Position numbers and translations under genes: made by a program. From Roseiarcus sp963836695 (GTDB lineage: Bacteria; Pseudomonadota; Alphaproteobacteria; Rhizobiales; Beijerinckiaceae), in contig CAWIKX010000002.1 of assembly GCA_963836695.1 (NCBI GenBank), positions 261,734 to 325,733 on the forward strand: a stretch of DNA of 64,000 bases, in the 5' to 3' direction. Below the pieces are notes generated by a model. It saw only the letters and a list, made by a program, of their open reading frames with translations. It did not search any database and was not told the DNA's origin. Below, one piece after another: positions 28,054 to 37,207 of the stretch (position 1 is its first letter; every line of letters starts with the position of its first letter).

Positions 28054-29613
28054 ATGCAGGGGGTCATCGACGCAGCGGTCGAGGCGGCGCGCGTCTTGAT
28101 CGCCGTCAATGCGCTTGGCCGCGGCATGCTCGCGCCCGAGCGTCCGCCCTGGAGGCTCGTTCCGGTCAGCGATCGGACGGCAGGGATCATCTATCGCCTC
28201 GCGATGACGCTTGCGGTGATCTGGGCTGTCGAGCGGTTGATCGAGCCTATGGCCGACGCCGCCGCCTCGCTCAACATCGCGGTCGCCACACGCGGCGCCG
28301 GCGCGGTCATCGCAGCGATCGCGATCGCCTATGCGCTGCGTGGGCTCGGGGCGCGGCCGACCGGCGCGCAAGGATCGCCGCAGAACGAAGCTTGGGCGCC
28401 CTTGAGAACGCTCGGGTGGGCGGCCGCGTTGATCATTTTCCTGGCCGCCGTGACCGGCTACGTCGCATTCGCCACGTTCCTCCTCAATCAGGCGATTTAC
28501 CTCAGCGTTCTCGGCAGCGCGCTCTACATTGCCGATATCATCGCCCAGGACGGGATCGAAGCCGTCTTGAAGCCGGATGCGCCAATTGGCGGGCGTCTCG
28601 TGGCGATGGCGGGCCTGCGCCGCAACGCGCTCGCGCAGATCTCCGTGATCCTTCAAGGCATCGCCCGTGTGGTGGTGCTTGTGGTTGCGGTCGCGGCGGT
28701 GCTGAAGCCCTGGGGCGTGCAGTCGCAGGACATGTTCGGCGCGCTGCGCTCGGCCTATTTCGGCTTCTCGATCGGCGGCGTCACCCTCTCGTTGTCGTCG
28801 ATCATCGGCGCGGCGATCGTCTTCGCCGTCGCGATTTTTCTAACCCGGTTGATCCAGAACTGGCTGAGCTCGCGATTCCTGCCACAGACGCGTCTGGACG
28901 CCGGCGCCAGCAACTCGGTCCGGACGATTTTTGGCTATATCGGCGTCATCGTCGCGGCGCTGATGGCCAGCGCGCAAATCGGCCTCGACCTGCAGAAAAT
29001 CGCCTTGATCGCCGGCGGCTTGTCGGTCGGCATCGGCTTCGGACTGCAGACGATCGCCAACAATTTCGTCTCCGGCCTCATCCTGTTGTGGGAGCGCACG
29101 ATCCGCGTCGGTGACTGGGTGGTGGTGGGATCGGACCAGGGGTTCGTCCGTGCGATCAACGCCCGCGCCACCGAAATCGAGACCTTCGACCGAGGCAGCT
29201 TGATCGTGCCCAACTCGAATTTCGTCAGCGGCGTCGTGAAGAACTGGGTCCACAACGATCGGGTCGGACGCATCGTCGTCTCGATCAACATCACCTACGA
29301 AAGCGATGTTGATGAGGTGCGCGATCTCATGATCTCCGCGGCCAAGGCGCAGGAACAGGTGCTCGCCATTCCCGCCCCTTCGGTGCTGTTCGCCGAGTTC
29401 GGCGACTGGTCGATCAAGTTCAATCTGATCTGCTTCGTCGAGGACATCGAGCGGGCGGAGCGGACGCGAAGCGACATCCATTTCGAGATCTTAGGCCGAA
29501 TGCGGGAGGCGGGCCTGCGCATCGCCTATCCCGCCCCGCCGCCGGCGGACGTGCCCTCGAGATTCGAGCCTGAGCCGAAGCCGGCCCCGCCGCCTCAGGC
29601 GCAGCGGAAATAG
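28054..29613 (+). CDS. MscS-family mechanosensitive channel, in-frame 3' part with the channel core
   Basis: The 519-residue segment holds about eight TM helices and the MscS domain. Pore-lining helix features are visible in LIAGGLSVGIGFGLQTIANN, followed by FVSGLILLWERTIRVGDWV and the beta-domain with GFVRAINARATEIETFDRGS and IVPNSNF. The C-terminal tail is Pro-rich (PPPADVPSRFEPEPKPAPPP). The family opens under membrane tension to release solutes. If the frame break near 28020 is real, only this part could be made, from an internal start, and function would be doubtful. Confidence 0.85.
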   Translation: MQGVIDAAVEAARVLIAVNALGRGMLAPERPPWRLVPVSDRTAGIIYRLAMTLAVIWAVERLIEPMADAAASLNIAVATRGAGAVIAAIAIAYALRGLGARPTGAQGSPQNEAWAPLRTLGWAAALIIFLAAVTGYVAFATFLLNQAIYLSVLGSALYIADIIAQDGIEAVLKPDAPIGGRLVAMAGLRRNALAQISVILQGIARVVVLVVAVAAVLKPWGVQSQDMFGALRSAYFGFSIGGVTLSLSSIIGAAIVFAVAIFLTRLIQNWLSSRFLPQTRLDAGASNSVRTIFGYIGVIVAALMASAQIGLDLQKIALIAGGLSVGIGFGLQTIANNFVSGLILLWERTIRVGDWVVVGSDQGFVRAINARATEIETFDRGSLIVPNSNFVSGVVKNWVHNDRVGRIVVSINITYESDVDEVRDLMISAAKAQEQVLAIPAPSVLFAEFGDWSIKFNLICFVEDIERAERTRSDIHFEILGRMREAGLRIAYPAPPPADVPSRFEPEPKPAPPPQAQRK

Positions 29614-29640
29614 GCCGGGAGCCATCCAGAAACCTCGCTC

Positions 29641-29760
29641 TGAGGCGCCGCGAAGCGGCCTCGAAGAACGCTCCAGAGAAATGGCAAGAGGACGCTCGCT
29701 CTATCCGATGCCAACTGGGCCATCCTTCGAGACGACCGCTTCGCGGCCTCCTCAGGATGA
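29641..29760. repeat. Pair of CATCCTTCGAG-type palindromic intergenic repeats
   Basis: Bases 29721-29760 read CATCCTTCGAGACGACCGCT, then a short arm back to CTCCTCAGGATGA, the palindromic element common in Bradyrhizobium and relatives. A degenerate copy in opposite orientation lies at about 29641-29668. Copies also occur at 44956-45073. They can form RNA hairpins between convergent genes and sit here between mscS and the ogt-like gene. Confidence 0.7.
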
Positions 29761-29787
29761 AGTCCGAAATCGTCATCCTCCCGCTCC

Positions 29788-30642
29788 TCACCCGACCCGT
29801 CCCGCCTCCCAGCCAATGATCGCCTGCTTGCGCGCGAGGCCCCAGTGATAGCCGGTGAGCGCTCCCGAGCGCCCCAGCACACGATGACAGGGCACGACGA
29901 ACGAGATCGGATTCTTCCCCACGGCGGCGCCGACGGCGCGCGCGGCCGTCGGCTTGCCGATCTTACAAGCGATGTCCGAATAGGTGGTCGCGCGGCCCAA
30001 GGGCACCGCGAGCAACGTCTCCCAAACCCGCACCTCGAAATCCGTGCCGATCAGCACGACGCGCAAAGGCGCGTCGGACCTCCAGAGGGAGGGATCGAAG
30101 GCACGGCTTGCATAAGGGGCGGTCAAGCGCTCGTCCTCTGTGAGACGCGCTCGCGGCCAACGCCGCGCCATGTCGGCCCGCGCGACCTCGCGATTGCCGT
30201 CGTCGACGAACCCGAGGCCCGCCATGCCGCGGGGCGCTGCGACCACGATCGCCTCGCCGAACGGCGAGGGATGGAAGCCGTAAGCGAGCGTGAGATCGTC
30301 GCGGCGATAGTCGCCAGGCGTCAGCGCCTCGTGAGCGACGAACAAGTCATGCAGCCGGCTCGGGCCGGAAAGGCCGACGTCATAGGCCGCGTCCAGCACG
30401 CTCGCCGAGGAGCGGAGGAGTTCACGCGCCCGCTCGATGGTGCAAGCCTGCAGGAACGCCTTTGGCGTCAAGCCCGCCCAGCGCTTGAAGACATGCTGGA
30501 AGTGCGAAGGCGAAAGGCCGACATGGCTAGCGACCGCCTCGACAGACGGCTGATCGCGATAGCGCTTGGAGATGAACTCGATCGCGCGCTTGACGGTGGC
30601 GTAATCCGCGTCGGCAGCTGGAGCAGTGGGTATGTCGAGCAT
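29788..30642 (-). CDS. AraC-type regulator fused to methylated-DNA-protein cysteine methyltransferase (Ada-like)
   Basis: The protein of about 284 residues has an AraC helix-turn-helix (VEAVASHVGLSPSHFQHVFK) at the N-terminus and an Ogt/Ada C-terminal domain with PCHRVLGRSGALTGYHWG, in which the Cys accepts the alkyl group from O6-methylguanine. It lacks the zinc-binding N-Ada domain, so it probably repairs DNA but does not sense phosphotriesters. I chose the ATG at 30642 because AGGA lies six bases upstream; another ATG at 30699 adds 19 residues. Confidence 0.9.
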   Translation of the reverse strand: MLDIPTAPAADADYATVKRAIEFISKRYRDQPSVEAVASHVGLSPSHFQHVFKRWAGLTPKAFLQACTIERARELLRSSASVLDAAYDVGLSGPSRLHDLFVAHEALTPGDYRRDDLTLAYGFHPSPFGEAIVVAAPRGMAGLGFVDDGNREVARADMARRWPRARLTEDERLTAPYASRAFDPSLWRSDAPLRVVLIGTDFEVRVWETLLAVPLGRATTYSDIACKIGKPTAARAVGAAVGKNPISFVVPCHRVLGRSGALTGYHWGLARKQAIIGWEAGRVG

Positions 30643-30748
30643 GGACGGTCCTGTGGAGCCTGCGCCCGCTTCATAAGCCGCGCCGGATCGAACATGCATA
30701 CGCGTTCCTGCGATGCGGGCGCCACCCGAAAACGACGATCGCGCGCCT

Positions 30749-31312
30749 CTACTCGCGCGCCTCGTCGAGCCATCCGGTCGGCAAGCCGTCGATGCTCACC
30801 ATGTTCTTCTCCCGCCGGTAAGCTTCGAGACCCCCTTCGCCCTTGGCGTACGACCAATTGTCGAGCGAGGGGCGCTCGCCGCGATAATCGAACAGCGGCG
30901 TTCCGTAGCCGCAGGAGGTCTGCACCAGGTCGACGTGGAGGCGGACGATCTGGCGCGCGCCGGTTGGCTCGACGCCGCCGAAGGCGCTCCGAAGCAGGGC
31001 GCCATAGGCCGACCCGCCCCGGCGCAGAACCTCGCCGCGACCGTAGAGACGGAGGATGTTCGGCGGCCCGTCGAAGGCGCAGAACATGATTGTGAGCCGG
31101 CCGTCCGCCTTGACATGGGCGGCGGTCTCGTTGCCGCTGCCGGTGCGGTCGAGATAGGCGACGGTGCGTTCATCGATGATCGCGAACGCGTCCGCCCCGC
31201 GCGGCGAGATGTTCACCCGCGCGTTCGGCGCCGCGGAAGCGGCGAAGAAGATGCGCTGCCGGCCGATGAACTCGCGGTGACTGGCGTCAATGTGCGGAAA
31301 CTGTTTGGCCAT
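30749..31312 (-). CDS. Pyridoxamine 5'-phosphate oxidase (PPOX) family FMN-binding protein
   Basis: The 187-residue protein has the split-barrel features HIDASHREFIGRQRIFFAAS, VNISPRGADAFAIID and LDRTGSGNETAAHV, matching the widespread PPOX-fold flavin/haem-binding proteins that are not classical PdxH. Function is not known for this subgroup. It is located after the muramidase gene on the same strand, two bases from its end, so they may be co-transcribed, although they share no obvious function. Confidence 0.82.
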   Translation of the reverse strand: MAKQFPHIDASHREFIGRQRIFFAASAAPNARVNISPRGADAFAIIDERTVAYLDRTGSGNETAAHVKADGRLTIMFCAFDGPPNILRLYGRGEVLRRGGSAYGALLRSAFGGVEPTGARQIVRLHVDLVQTSCGYGTPLFDYRGERPSLDNWSYAKGEGGLEAYRREKNMVSIDGLPTGWLDEARE

Positions 31313-31314
31313 GG

Positions 31315-31953
31315 CTAAAGGCTTCTTGCTCCTGCCGCAGTTCGGCTCACGCTATTGCGGTCATTTGGATCGAACTCGCTGCCAATCTCCGTCGCTCTTC
31401 GAATCCAGTCTGAGCCAAAGTACTGAAAGGTCGAGAAGGAACGATAAACAGCTTCGCGTTGAGTTGTGAAGGCGTTTATGACGTCGTCGACGTCGGCGAT
31501 CTGAGCAACGGCGCCTGCAGTTTGTGGCCCCCAAATTCCATCGACGCCGATTTCGAGGGCGAATTGGAGAATTTCAGTCGCCTGTCCCGCTCCCATGTTC
31601 ACCGATGAGTCGAAGAAGGACAGGTCCAAACCAATGGGCAGCTGCGGACAGCGCGGCTCCCAGTAATCATCGAGGTAGATGGCCTGGCCTTCGGATTGCG
31701 CTATCTGCCTTACATCTTGCTCGGACTCATGAAGAGAATTGCGATAGGCGTCATATTCGTTTTGGGTTATCCCGCACATTGTCGCCCCTCCGGGATCGTG
31801 GGGATCATCAGAAAAATTCGCGGGGTTGCTCCAGTCGTTTGGGTAAGGACATTCCTGGGCCAGCGTGTAGGGCAGGCAAACCAGGAACCTTGACGGGGGC
31901 GGCGTGACAACCTTCGCTTGAGGCGACGCCCAAGAAGGCGTTTTGAAAGGCAT
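31315..31953 (-). CDS. Glycosyl hydrolase 108 family muramidase (endolysin-like) with C-terminal peptidoglycan-binding domain
   Basis: The 212-residue protein has the family signature DDPHDPGGATMCGIT with an upstream Glu in LAQECPYPND as candidate catalytic residue, then LDLSFFDSSVNMGAGQA and LEIGVDGIWGPQTAGAV, a PG_binding_3-type domain. Such enzymes cleave the glycan of peptidoglycan and are frequent phage lysins. No holin, spanin or other phage gene is adjacent and there is no signal peptide, so it is an orphan, either domesticated or a phage relic. Confidence 0.82.
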   Translation of the reverse strand: MPFKTPSWASPQAKVVTPPPSRFLVCLPYTLAQECPYPNDWSNPANFSDDPHDPGGATMCGITQNEYDAYRNSLHESEQDVRQIAQSEGQAIYLDDYWEPRCPQLPIGLDLSFFDSSVNMGAGQATEILQFALEIGVDGIWGPQTAGAVAQIADVDDVINAFTTQREAVYRSFSTFQYFGSDWIRRATEIGSEFDPNDRNSVSRTAAGARSL

Positions 31954-32043
31954 GGTCTTATACTTCTCTCTTTGTCGCGCTGACCTCGGGCGGGTTTCTT
32001 CGCCGTGTCCAGATCTCTCCTAGCAGAACGTCGCCAGCGAACG

Positions 32044-32745
32044 TCAAGCAGCCGATGGCGGATGAGAGCGCGAATCGACGATGGCGTCCCAGCCCCATTT
32101 GAGCAGTGGCAGCGCATCGGCGGCGAAAGCGCAAAAGTCGTCAACGAGCGCAACGGAGACGACCGCGGCCTCGGCGACCGGACGGACGCAGACCATGCTC
32201 TTCAGCCGCATGGCGGAGGCGATCTCAGGATCGTCGATCGCCTCGAAGCCGCGCGGGGCGCGTTTGAGCGAATCTTCCGCCGACAAAGAGAGGCCCGCCT
32301 TCTTGAGCTTCGCCGTCATCGCCTTGAACAGCTTGGGACTGCGCGCCGCTGCCCCGCGTAGGCGCGCAAGCTGATCGGATTGAGGCTGGTGGAAGCCGGC
32401 GGCGAAGAAACACTCTTCGGGCGACAGGTGGAAATAGAGCAGCCCTGCGCCGTCCTTGCCGCCGGAGCGGGTCAGCACGGCGCCGGCATGCGTCTTGTAG
32501 GGGTCCTTGTTGGCGGAGAACCGGACGTCGCGATGGATTCGGAACAACGAAGACTTGCGATCGCCCTTGATCGGGATTTTCGCTTTTCGCAGACGCTCTG
32601 CCACATCCTCGATGAGGTCGCCTATCGGGCCTTTGACCGCGCTTTCATAAGTCTCGCGGTTGGCCTCGAACCATTCCCGGCTCTGGTGGAACTCGAGCGC
32701 CTTGAAGAACGGCAGCGCCTTCGGACCAAAGCCTACGAACCCCAT
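32044..32745 (-). CDS. DUF2461 / TIGR02453 family protein
   Basis: The 233-residue protein carries FFKALEFHQSREWFEANRE, then FRIHRDVRFSANKDPYKTHA and GLLYFHLSPEECFFAAGFH, which together are the hallmarks of the TIGR02453 family. The function of the family is unknown. It is soluble, without signal peptide. It follows pncB on the same strand with 14 bases between, so the two are likely in one transcript. Confidence 0.88.
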   Translation of the reverse strand: MGFVGFGPKALPFFKALEFHQSREWFEANRETYESAVKGPIGDLIEDVAERLRKAKIPIKGDRKSSLFRIHRDVRFSANKDPYKTHAGAVLTRSGGKDGAGLLYFHLSPEECFFAAGFHQPQSDQLARLRGAAARSPKLFKAMTAKLKKAGLSLSAEDSLKRAPRGFEAIDDPEIASAMRLKSMVCVRPVAEAAVVSVALVDDFCAFAADALPLLKWGWDAIVDSRSHPPSAA

Positions 32746-32759
32746 TTATCGCCAGGCCC

Positions 32760-34079
32760 CTAAACGGTCACCGGCATGGACTTCATGCCGACCAATCCGA
32801 ACACCCGGCGATAGCGCTCGACTTCGTCTGGGCGCCCCATGACCTTGTTGGGGTTGTCGGAGAGCTTGACCGCCGGTCGTCCATCCGCCTCCACAACCTT
32901 GCAGACGAGCGAAATCGGCTTGAGTTGGCCGTCGACCCCGGCCGGGGCGCAGCCAATGAAATCATTGGTCAAGTTCGTGCCCCAGCCGAATGACAAATTG
33001 ACCTGGCCGCGCAGCATGCGCACCGATTCTTCGATCGAATCGACGTCCATCGCGTCAGACAGGACGACGAGCTTCTCCCGCGGGTCGCGGCCTCGCGCCT
33101 TCCACCAGGCGATCAGCTCTCGCGCTGCGGGGACCGGGGGCTTCGAGTCCGGCCGCGCGCCCTTCCAGTCCGCCACCCAGTCGGGCGCATGGGTGAGGAA
33201 CGATGTCGTGCCGAAACAGTCCGGGAGTACGACGAGCAGGTTGCCCCCGTACATTTTCGCCCAGTCTTTCAGCACCGTGTAGGGCGCCTCGAACAAAGCC
33301 TCGTCGTCCTCGGCGAGCGCCGCATAGACCATAGGCAGTTCGTGGGCGTTGGTGCCGATCGCCTCGAGCCCCGTATCCATCGCGTGCTTGACGTTGGAAG
33401 TGCCGATGAAACTTGCGCCCAGGCCCTCCTGCATCGCCTCGACGCACCAGCGATGCCAGAGGAAGCCATGGCGTCGGCGGGTGCCGAAATCCGACAGCTT
33501 GACCGGTCCGTCCTCCTCAAGCTCGAGGATCCGCAGCCGCTCGACTTTCGACCATAACTTGGCCTTGGCGCGCGCGTAGAGCACGTCGAGATCGAAGCGG
33601 CTCATGCGCCGCATCGCGGCGCGGGCCCTCAGCTCGCTGATGATGGCGAGGGCGGGAATCTCCCACATCGTCGTCCCGGTCCAGGGGCCGGAAAAGCTGA
33701 GCTCGTACTGCCCGTCGCGCTTCGTCAGTTCGTATTCGGGCAATTGAAACGTCGCCAGCCACTCCATGAACTCGGGCTCGAAAATATGGCGCGTTCCATA
33801 AAAAGTGTTGCCCGCGAGCCAGATCAGTTCGTTCTTGGCGAGCCGCAAGGTGCGCGCATGATCGAGCTGGTCGGTGAGCTCCTTCTCGTCCACAATATCG
33901 GCGAGTCTCACCGACGTCGTCCGATTGATCAGCTGGAAGGTCACCTGACGCTTCGGATGCATCTTCCAGATCATCTGGAGCATCAAAAGCTTGTAGAAGT
34001 CCGTATCGAGCAGCGTGCGGATGGCTGGATCGATGCGAAACGTATGATTATAGACGCGGGTTGCGATATCCGTGGCCAT
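32760..34079 (-). CDS. pncB: Nicotinate phosphoribosyltransferase
   Basis: The 439-residue protein starts the catalytic fold with LLDTDFYKLLMLQMIWK and shows FGTRRRHGFLWHRWCVEAM, the region of the phosphorylatable His and PRPP contacts, then FIGTSNVKHAM and SFGWGTNLTND. It makes nicotinate mononucleotide in the Preiss-Handler NAD salvage pathway. It is divergent from the lut operon with 76 bases between. Confidence 0.95.
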   Translation of the reverse strand: MATDIATRVYNHTFRIDPAIRTLLDTDFYKLLMLQMIWKMHPKRQVTFQLINRTTSVRLADIVDEKELTDQLDHARTLRLAKNELIWLAGNTFYGTRHIFEPEFMEWLATFQLPEYELTKRDGQYELSFSGPWTGTTMWEIPALAIISELRARAAMRRMSRFDLDVLYARAKAKLWSKVERLRILELEEDGPVKLSDFGTRRRHGFLWHRWCVEAMQEGLGASFIGTSNVKHAMDTGLEAIGTNAHELPMVYAALAEDDEALFEAPYTVLKDWAKMYGGNLLVVLPDCFGTTSFLTHAPDWVADWKGARPDSKPPVPAARELIAWWKARGRDPREKLVVLSDAMDVDSIEESVRMLRGQVNLSFGWGTNLTNDFIGCAPAGVDGQLKPISLVCKVVEADGRPAVKLSDNPNKVMGRPDEVERYRRVFGLVGMKSMPVTV

Positions 34080-34155
34080 TGTGCGAGTTTAAGGAGGCTA
34101 AGCCTGAGCGACAAGAGCGCGGCGCCCCCCGATTGGGCCGAGGATCGATGAACGG

Positions 34156-34956
34156 ATGAATATGACGGCGGCCCCCTCAGGCCCGAAAACCCAGCCCCGC
34201 GTCGGGCTCTTCGTCACCTGCCTCGTCGACATCATCCGGCCGAGTGTCGGCTTCGCGGCGGTCAAACTGCTCGAGGACGCCGGCTGCAAGGTTATCGTGC
34301 CGAGCCAAACCTGCTGCGGTCAGCCGGCGTACAATTCCGGCGACCGCGAAAGCGCAAAGAGGCTCGCGCGGCAGGCGATCGACGCGTTCGAGGATTGCGA
34401 CTATGTCGTCGCGCCGAGCGGCTCATGCGGCGGCATGCTGATCAAGCACTATCCCGATCTTTTCGCGGGCGAGCCGGAGCTCGCGCAGCGGGCCGAGCTT
34501 TTCGCTGAAAAGACGCACGAACTGATCAGCTTCCTGGTCGACGTGATGGGCGTGAAGAAGGTCGCGGCGCGCTATGACGGAACCGTCGCCTATCACAACT
34601 CCTGCGCCGGACTGCGCGAGCTCGGGGTCAAGACGCAACCACGCCGGCTCCTCGCCGGGGTCGAGGGCCTGACGCTGGTCGAACTGAAAGATGCAGAGGT
34701 TTGCTGCGGCTTCGGCGGCCTGTTCGCCACCAAATACGGGGAACTCTCGAACGCGATCGTCGCGCGCAAAGCTGACGACATCCGCAGCGTTGAACCCGAT
34801 ACGGTGCTTGCGGGGGATCTCGGGTGCCTGATGAACATGGCCGGCAAGCTTCAGCGCGACGGATCGCCGATCAAGGCGCGCCATGTCGCCGAAATTCTGG
34901 CCGGGATGGCGGACGGCCCGGCGATTGGCGAAGGCAAGCCCGAGGCTGCGCGATGA
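34156..34956 (+). CDS. lutA: Lactate utilization protein LutA-like, CCG-domain Fe-S protein
   Basis: The 266-residue protein has two CCG domains: SQTCCGQPAYNSGD with SCGGML, and EVCCGFGGLFATKYGELS with GDLGCLMNM. These cysteines bind the Fe-S cofactor shared with glycolate oxidase GlcF and heterodisulphide reductase. It acts with LutB and LutC in L-lactate oxidation to pyruvate. The stop overlaps the lutB start as ATGA. The first ATG is chosen; another Met two codons later is possible. Confidence 0.93.
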   Translation: MNMTAAPSGPKTQPRVGLFVTCLVDIIRPSVGFAAVKLLEDAGCKVIVPSQTCCGQPAYNSGDRESAKRLARQAIDAFEDCDYVVAPSGSCGGMLIKHYPDLFAGEPELAQRAELFAEKTHELISFLVDVMGVKKVAARYDGTVAYHNSCAGLRELGVKTQPRRLLAGVEGLTLVELKDAEVCCGFGGLFATKYGELSNAIVARKADDIRSVEPDTVLAGDLGCLMNMAGKLQRDGSPIKARHVAEILAGMADGPAIGEGKPEAAR

Positions 34957-36380
34957 CCGTGGTCGCGACCTCGTCCAAATTCAAGGAAAACGCGCACGAG
35001 GCGCTGAACGACGCGCGGTTGCAGACCGCGATGTCTTTTTCGCGCAATTTCGTCGCCAGGCGCGCCGCCTCGGCTGCTCGTCTCCCCGAATTCGAGGCGC
35101 TGCGCGACAGCTGCCGCGCGATCAAGGACCACACCCTCGCGCACCTCGACCTTTATCTCGAAGCCTATGAGGCCAAGGTCCGCGCCAGCGGCGGCGAAGT
35201 CCACTATGCGCAGGACGCCGACGAAGCGCGCAAGATCATCGTCGATCTTTGTAAGTCGATGGACGCGAAAAGCGTCACCAAAGGCAAGTCGATGATCGCC
35301 GAGGAAATCGGCCTGAACCATGCGCTCGAGGCGGCGGGGATCGAGCCCGTCGAAACGGACCTCGGCGAATACATCATTCAATTGCGCGGCGAGACCCCCT
35401 CGCACATCCTCGCGCCGGCGATCCATCTCCTGGCGAAGGATGTCGAGCAGGAATTCCGCAAGGCGCATCGCGATCTGCCGCCCGACCGCAGTCTCGCAGA
35501 GCCGGAGCAATTGGTGGCGGAGGCGCGCCAAGTGTTGCGCGCCAAGTTCCTCGCGGCCGATGTCGGCATCACGGGGGCGAACTTCCTCATCGCCGAGACC
35601 GGAACGTCGATCATCGTCACCAACGAAGGCAACGGCGATCTCACGCAAACCCTGCCCGAGGCCCACATCGTCATCGCGTCGATCGAAAAGATCGTGCCGA
35701 CGCTCGAGGACGCCGCGCAGCTTATGCGCGTGCTGGCGCGTTCAGCGACCGGCCAGGACGCCTCGGTCTATACGACGCTATCGACCGGGCCGCGCCGTCC
35801 GGGCGATCCCGATGGACCAAGGGCCTATCATGTCGTGATTCTCGACAACGGCCGCTCGGCGATGCTGGGCGGCGAGTTCGAGGACATGTTGCGGTGCATA
35901 CGTTGCGGCGCCTGCATGAACCATTGCCCGGTCTACCAAGCGGTCGGTGGTCATGCTTATGGCTGGGTCTATCCGGGGCCGATGGGCGCAGTGCTGACGC
36001 CCTCGCTCATCGGCGTCGCCGAGGGCGGCCAGTTGCCCAACGCCTCGACCTTCTGCGGCCGCTGCGAAGAGGTGTGCCCAGTCCGCATTCCATTGCCGGG
36101 CATGATGCGGCACTGGCGCGAGCGCGAGTTCGAGCGCAGCCTCTCGCCTGCGCCGATGCGCTACGGCCTACGCTTCTGGGCGTTCTTCGCCACCCGCCCG
36201 GCGCTCTACCAGATGGCGACTGGCCTTGCCGCGCGCGCCATGCATCTCGCCGCCCGACACAAGGGCCGCTTCGCATGGGCGCCCCTGGCCGGCGGCTGGA
36301 CGCGTTATCGCGATCTCCCCGCGCCGGAGGGGGCCACGTTCCAGAGTCAATGGCGAGCGCGGAGCGGAGCCGTTCGATGA
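34953..36380 (+). CDS. lutB: Lactate utilization protein LutB, LUD domain and two 4Fe-4S motifs
   Basis: The 475-residue protein has the LUD domain (KSVTKGKSMIAEEIGLN, ITGANFLIAETGT) and two ferredoxin-type motifs, CIRCGACMNHCPVY and CGRCEEVCPVRIP, in its C-terminal third. It is the iron-sulphur subunit that passes electrons from lactate oxidation. The ATG at 34953 overlaps the lutA stop and the frame upstream of it only reads through lutA out of frame. The stop overlaps the lutC start, again ATGA. Confidence 0.94.
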   Translation: MTVVATSSKFKENAHEALNDARLQTAMSFSRNFVARRAASAARLPEFEALRDSCRAIKDHTLAHLDLYLEAYEAKVRASGGEVHYAQDADEARKIIVDLCKSMDAKSVTKGKSMIAEEIGLNHALEAAGIEPVETDLGEYIIQLRGETPSHILAPAIHLLAKDVEQEFRKAHRDLPPDRSLAEPEQLVAEARQVLRAKFLAADVGITGANFLIAETGTSIIVTNEGNGDLTQTLPEAHIVIASIEKIVPTLEDAAQLMRVLARSATGQDASVYTTLSTGPRRPGDPDGPRAYHVVILDNGRSAMLGGEFEDMLRCIRCGACMNHCPVYQAVGGHAYGWVYPGPMGAVLTPSLIGVAEGGQLPNASTFCGRCEEVCPVRIPLPGMMRHWREREFERSLSPAPMRYGLRFWAFFATRPALYQMATGLAARAMHLAARHKGRFAWAPLAGGWTRYRDLPAPEGATFQSQWRARSGAVR

Positions 36381-37045
36381 GCTCCCGCGCGGCGGTGTTC
36401 GCCAGCATTCGGCGCTCGCTTGGCGTGACCGGCGACGAAGCGACGCGCCGGTTCGAGGTCGAAACGCGCTTAAAGCAGGCGCCGCCCGGAATCGTGCCGA
36501 AGCGCGGTCAGGGCGACGTCACGGCCCGGCTGGCAACATTCAAGGCGGAGGCGGAACGGTCCCAGGCGAGCGTTGCTGAGATCGCCGGCTGGGCGGAAAC
36601 CCCGGCGGAAATCGCGCGTTTCCTGCGCGAGAACAATTGTCCGGCGACGCTACGCATGGGCGACGACCCGCGTCTGGCCGGAATGCCATGGAGCGGAACC
36701 TCCCTCGACATTTCATACGGCCCTTCCGATGGCGCGGACCTCAACGCCGTGTCAGCCGCCTTTGCGGGGATCGCCGAGACCGGAACGCTGGCGCTCGTCT
36801 CTGGGCCCGACAATCCGACGACCCTCAATTTTCTGCCCGACAACCATATCGTGCTGCTGCCGCGGGAGGCGATCGAGGCCGATTACGAGAGCGTGTTCGC
36901 CAAGCTGCGCGGGATTTATGGCAAGGGCGGCGCACCGCGAACGATCAATTTGATCACCGGCCCGTCGCGATCGGCGGATATCGAGCAGACGCTGCTCTTA
37001 GGCGCTCACGGGCCTCGACGGCTGCATATCGTCGTCGTCGGCTGA
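36377..37045 (+). CDS. lutC: Lactate utilization protein LutC, LUD domain
   Basis: The 222-residue protein has a divergent N-terminus and a C-terminal LUD core: AETGTLALVSGPDNPTTLNF, LPDNHIVLLPR and LITGPSRSADIEQTLLLGAH, ending GPRRLHIVVVG, the conserved end of YkgG/LutC proteins. It is the third subunit of the lactate oxidation complex. Its ATG overlaps the lutB stop. No lactate permease or regulator gene follows. Confidence 0.93.
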   Translation: MSSRAAVFASIRRSLGVTGDEATRRFEVETRLKQAPPGIVPKRGQGDVTARLATFKAEAERSQASVAEIAGWAETPAEIARFLRENNCPATLRMGDDPRLAGMPWSGTSLDISYGPSDGADLNAVSAAFAGIAETGTLALVSGPDNPTTLNFLPDNHIVLLPREAIEADYESVFAKLRGIYGKGGAPRTINLITGPSRSADIEQTLLLGAHGPRRLHIVVVG

Positions 37046-37207
37046 GGATCGATAGCAGCCGGCGCGTAGGCCCACAAAAAATTCACCATCTTCCGGGGCT
37101 TTATTGCAATGCAAAAATTTTATTCGCATTTGCAACAACTCGCCACAGTCATGTCATGGTTTGCGCTTAACCCTCCGTCACTGGCCTCGTTTGGACTTGG
37201 GGGTTAC

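Noticed and set aside
27054..28190. Upstream extension of the hisZ frame by 1.1 kb
   Set aside because: This part is antisense to the MscS gene and HisZ proteins begin at about the GTG at 27053.
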